Of a DNA stretch of 64,000 nucleotides, positions 62,143 to 64,000 are shown piece by piece. The notes beneath the pieces are model-generated. The model saw only the letters and a list, made by a program, of their open reading frames with translations, had not been told where the DNA came from and searched no databases. Positions within the stretch are counted from its first letter, which is position 1. Each line of letters begins with the position of its first letter. The position numbers and the translations under genes were made by a program. Origin of the DNA: Leptotrichia sp. HSP-342 (lineage in GTDB: Bacteria; Fusobacteriota; Fusobacteriia; Fusobacteriales; Leptotrichiaceae); assembly GCF_041199995.1 (NCBI RefSeq), contig NZ_CP165646.1:1364001-1428000 (forward strand), written 5' to 3'.

Positions 62143-62715
62143 TTAATTTGCTCTTTCAATATATTCACCAGTTCTCGTGTCAATTTTGATTTTATCTCCA
62201 ATTGCTACGAATAAAGGCACTTGCAATTCATACCCTGTAGATACAGTTGCTGGTTTTGTCGCACGTCCAATTGTATCACCCTTTAATCCTGGTTCTGTAT
62301 AAGTTACTTCTCTAATTACCGTATTTGGTAATTCTACACCAACTGGAGTTCCTTCGTACATCAATACTTGGATAATCATTTCTTCTTCCAAGAAATTTAC
62401 TGCATCTCCTAAATCTTCAGCTGATAAAGTAATTTGCTCAAAAGATTCCTGATCCATGAAATTATATTCTCCATCAGTTTCATATAAAAATTGCATTTGA
62501 TTTCTATCAAGAATAATATCGTCCATAAGTTCAGTTGCTAAAACTGTGATTTCTTGTATTTTTCCTGAGATTAACTCTTTTGTTTTAAATTTTACTTCTG
62601 CTGCTCTTTGTCTTTTTCCTGATGTTGACTGATGTCTTTCAGCTTTTAGTATTAAATATGGAATATTATCCTTTCTATATGTACTTCCTTGTCTTAATTC
62701 TGCTGCTGGTTTCAT
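62143..62715 (-). CDS. efp: Translation elongation factor P
   Basis: EF-P (190 aa) relieves ribosome stalling at polyproline. Three beta-barrel domains show KPAAELRQGSTYRKDNIPYL at the start, a second domain with MIIQVLMYEGTPVGVELPN, and the third with KGDTIGRATKPATVSTGYELQVPLFV (in part) and IKIDTRTGEYIERAN, all standard. The tip of the first domain is SGKRQRAA. By alignment with E. coli the tip residue is Lys34. That is the position modified by beta-lysylation in gamma-proteobacteria; the modifying enzymes are not in this window. Start ATG after AGGAGGAAA. Confidence 0.96.
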   Translation of the reverse strand: MKPAAELRQGSTYRKDNIPYLILKAERHQSTSGKRQRAAEVKFKTKELISGKIQEITVLATELMDDIILDRNQMQFLYETDGEYNFMDQESFEQITLSAEDLGDAVNFLEEEMIIQVLMYEGTPVGVELPNTVIREVTYTEPGLKGDTIGRATKPATVSTGYELQVPLFVAIGDKIKIDTRTGEYIERAN

Positions 62716-62807
62716 TAATTTTTTCCTCCTAAATTTTTACTTTATTTTATGATTTATTTTTTAACTTAATTTACTATTTATTCTAAAAATAAACTTGATT
62801 TCCCTAA

Positions 62808-63572
62808 CTAATATTTTATCAAATAAGTTGCAGTTACTACTACTCTCATTTTTTTATAAATTTGATTAGCCTCATTTTCATTAATTTTTCTCACATCTTC
62901 TGTATCTTCTAGTATCTCAAATTGTCCTTGACTAATATTTTTTAGTCCACCAATTTCATTGTTGTTTACTTTTAACATCTCAATTGCTCTTATTTCAGCA
63001 TTTCGAGAAGCATCTACTACCATATCTTTTTTATATCTTTCGATATTCGTTATAAAAAATTCTGGCTCGTTTATTTGAATATTGTTACTTTGTAGCTTTA
63101 GTTCTAATAATTTTTGAAAAAATTCTTCAACTTTATCAATATTCTTTGTTACAATAGAAATTGTTTCAACTCCCTCATAATCAGAAATTTTAACACTCTG
63201 TGGAACTGTTCCTGAATTTATTGTTCCCTGCTGTTTTACATTTGATGAACTTTCAATATAATTTGGCTGAATTCTTAGATTTCCAATACTATAATCATTT
63301 CCATCAATTTTTAGATTTTTAATTAAATCAGTTGCCAATTTTTCTTTTTCTGATATTATTTTTTTTAATTCATCAATATTTTCGCTTTTTTCAGAGATTA
63401 CAATGTTTATAAGCGCCTTATCAGCTTTTATTCTACGTTCTGCAACTCCTTTTACTGTAATTCTGTTTTCATCTTTATTTGCTTTGTTCATGGCATTTGA
63501 AATTAATGCCGCAGATATTATTAATCCAAAGGATAATATCGTAGGAATTATTATAAATTGTATTTTTTTCAA
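62808..63572 (-). CDS. SIMPL domain (DUF541) exported protein
   Basis: A 254-residue protein with an N-terminal signal/anchor helix (FIIIPTILSFGLIISAALISN). The SIMPL/DUF541 domain follows: ITVKGVAERRIKADKALINIVIS at residues ~38-60, helical PELKKIISEKEKLATDLIKNL-like region, NLRIQPNYIESSSN and DYEGVETISIVTKNIDKVEEFFQKL. The C-terminal part ends VRKINENEANQIYKKMRVVVTATYLI. These proteins sit in the envelope and sometimes correlate with oxidative stress or metal resistance; the activity is not known. Start TTG 63572 with AAGGAGTAAAA in front. Confidence 0.82.
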   Translation of the reverse strand: MKKIQFIIIPTILSFGLIISAALISNAMNKANKDENRITVKGVAERRIKADKALINIVISEKSENIDELKKIISEKEKLATDLIKNLKIDGNDYSIGNLRIQPNYIESSSNVKQQGTINSGTVPQSVKISDYEGVETISIVTKNIDKVEEFFQKLLELKLQSNNIQINEPEFFITNIERYKKDMVVDASRNAEIRAIEMLKVNNNEIGGLKNISQGQFEILEDTEDVRKINENEANQIYKKMRVVVTATYLIKY

Positions 63573-63838
63573 TTTTTACTCCTTTTCTGAACTTTAAAAC
63601 CTGCTACATAATTTAAATTACTTAAAACTAAGATAATTTTATTTTTAAAATTTTTACCAAAATTATTTTATTTCAGTAATCCAATACTAAATTATATATG
63701 CAAGAGTTCTATCAAATTATAGATTATTTTCCAAAAAAAGTCAATTATATATCGAAATTTTTTATTAAAAATTCTAAAATCTATATAACAAAACAAGGGC
63801 AATAACTTCTACCCTTGATTTATAATTATATTTTTTGA
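63573..63838. other. Intergenic region with the partial gene's terminator
   Basis: An AT-rich 266-base gap. It holds the RBS of the SIMPL gene and a hairpin at 63794-63817 (CAAGGG pairs with CCCTTG on the minus strand), followed by T residues, likely the terminator of the partial gene at 63839. Nothing else is visible. Confidence 0.6.
63794..63817 (-). terminator. Terminator of the partial gene at the window end
   Basis: Arms 63817-63812 (CAAGGG) and 63799-63794 (CCCTTG) on the minus strand, 12-nt loop, followed by TTTTGTT. Confidence 0.65.
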
Positions 63839-64000
63839 TTAATTACTTTGTTTATACATTAGCCATCCATTAAAATATAAAGATGTACTGTCACTTCCAC
63901 TTACTCTTCTAATTTGGCCGTTTTCCAAATACCATTTGCTTCTATTCATAACAGCATTATAATTTTTTTCTTCAGCAAGATTTACAGTTACTGTTACAGG
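63839..64000 (-). CDS. C-terminal end of an unidentified gene (cut by window edge)
   Basis: The last 53 codons of a minus-strand frame that continues beyond the window. The readable part, including VTVNLAEEKNYNAVMNRSK, WYLENGQIRRVSGSDS and YFNGWLMYKQSN, looks like strands of an exported protein rather than an enzyme core. It is followed by a terminator at 63794. The family cannot be judged from this fragment. Confidence 0.5.
   Translation of the reverse strand, partial: PVTVTVNLAEEKNYNAVMNRSKWYLENGQIRRVSGSDSTSLYFNGWLMYKQSN

Noticed and set aside
1..64000. CRISPR array or Cas13/Cas9 genes (Leptotrichia is known for Cas13a)
   Set aside because: No regularly spaced repeats and no HEPN or Cas motifs in any frame I examined.

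Overview
The window is AT-rich bacterial chromosome with short intergenic gaps and strong Shine-Dalgarno sites. The gene content and the look of the proteins (Prp-processed L27 with a cleavable N-terminus, YqeH and YchF GTPases, a DUF421/DUF3290 pair, degenerate IS630-type remnants, very Lys/Asn/Ile-rich proteins) suggest a fusobacterium, most likely a Leptotrichia species. That assignment is inference from sequence character; no rRNA is present to prove it. Several genes appear to start with TTG or GTG, placed by their ribosome binding sites.

Layout. 1-720: decayed IS630-type transposase. 721-3894: Na/Pi cotransporter-like protein and a DUF421/DUF3290 membrane pair. 4.2-10.7 kb: a plus-strand run with a U32 protein, an O-antigen-ligase-like protein, a TrmD-associated RNA methyltransferase, DhaM, RimM, TrmD and a gamma-carbonic-anhydrase-like protein, closed by a clear terminator. 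11-14.6 kb: two small minus-strand genes and a malolactic enzyme gene bracketed by two copies of an intergenic direct repeat. 14.6-16.8 kb: rplU-prp-rpmA, tRNA-Ser(GGA) and a short-chain dehydrogenase. 16.9-20.1 kb: a RelE-type toxin-antitoxin pair and a three-gene operon I cannot assign. 20.3-23.1 kb: udk, a CoA-disulfide-reductase-like flavoprotein and a K+ channel. 23.2-25.8 kb: a frameshifted VgrG-like gene, the first copy of a structured repeat, and a membrane protein. 25.9-37.5 kb: housekeeping minus-strand genes (ychF, UDG-like, MBL hydrolase, yqeH, xer, topA, dprA, asnS), with the second structured repeat between dprA and topA. 37.6-42.3 kb: metH, a membrane protein, a pseudogene and a MITE-like element. 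42.3-46.3 kb: hicAB with a third small ORF, then thrB, a membrane protein and serA. 47-52 kb: an NlpC/P60 protein, then a WYL regulator and a small-molecule stress cluster (two GyrI-like genes, one with a nonsense codon, ClbS-like and DJ-1-like proteins). 52.1-63.6 kb: metK with a SAM-I riboswitch, three lipoproteins (Sel1/TPR, PLD, EEP), a MATE exporter, three related membrane proteins, a DUF4298 protein, efp and a SIMPL protein. The window ends inside another minus-strand gene.

How the genes fit together. Translation and RNA modification (rimM, trmD, the methyltransferase, rplU, rpmA, prp, efp, asnS, yqeH, ychF) and methionine/SAM metabolism (metH, metK with its riboswitch) dominate. serA and thrB with the gene between them look like one amino-acid operon.

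The most interesting signal is a 121-nt intergenic element present twice (about 24927-25047 and 33923-34043). The copies are about 80 percent identical without gaps, and every difference inside two predicted helices keeps base pairing. Six are double compensatory changes. The single changes make G-U pairs only if the minus strand is the RNA. I know of no described family that matches it. Other items worth attention are the VgrG frameshift at an A8 tract, the unassigned operon at 17.5-20.1 kb, the malolactic gene between direct repeats, and the operator-like palindrome in front of the GyrI-like gene.
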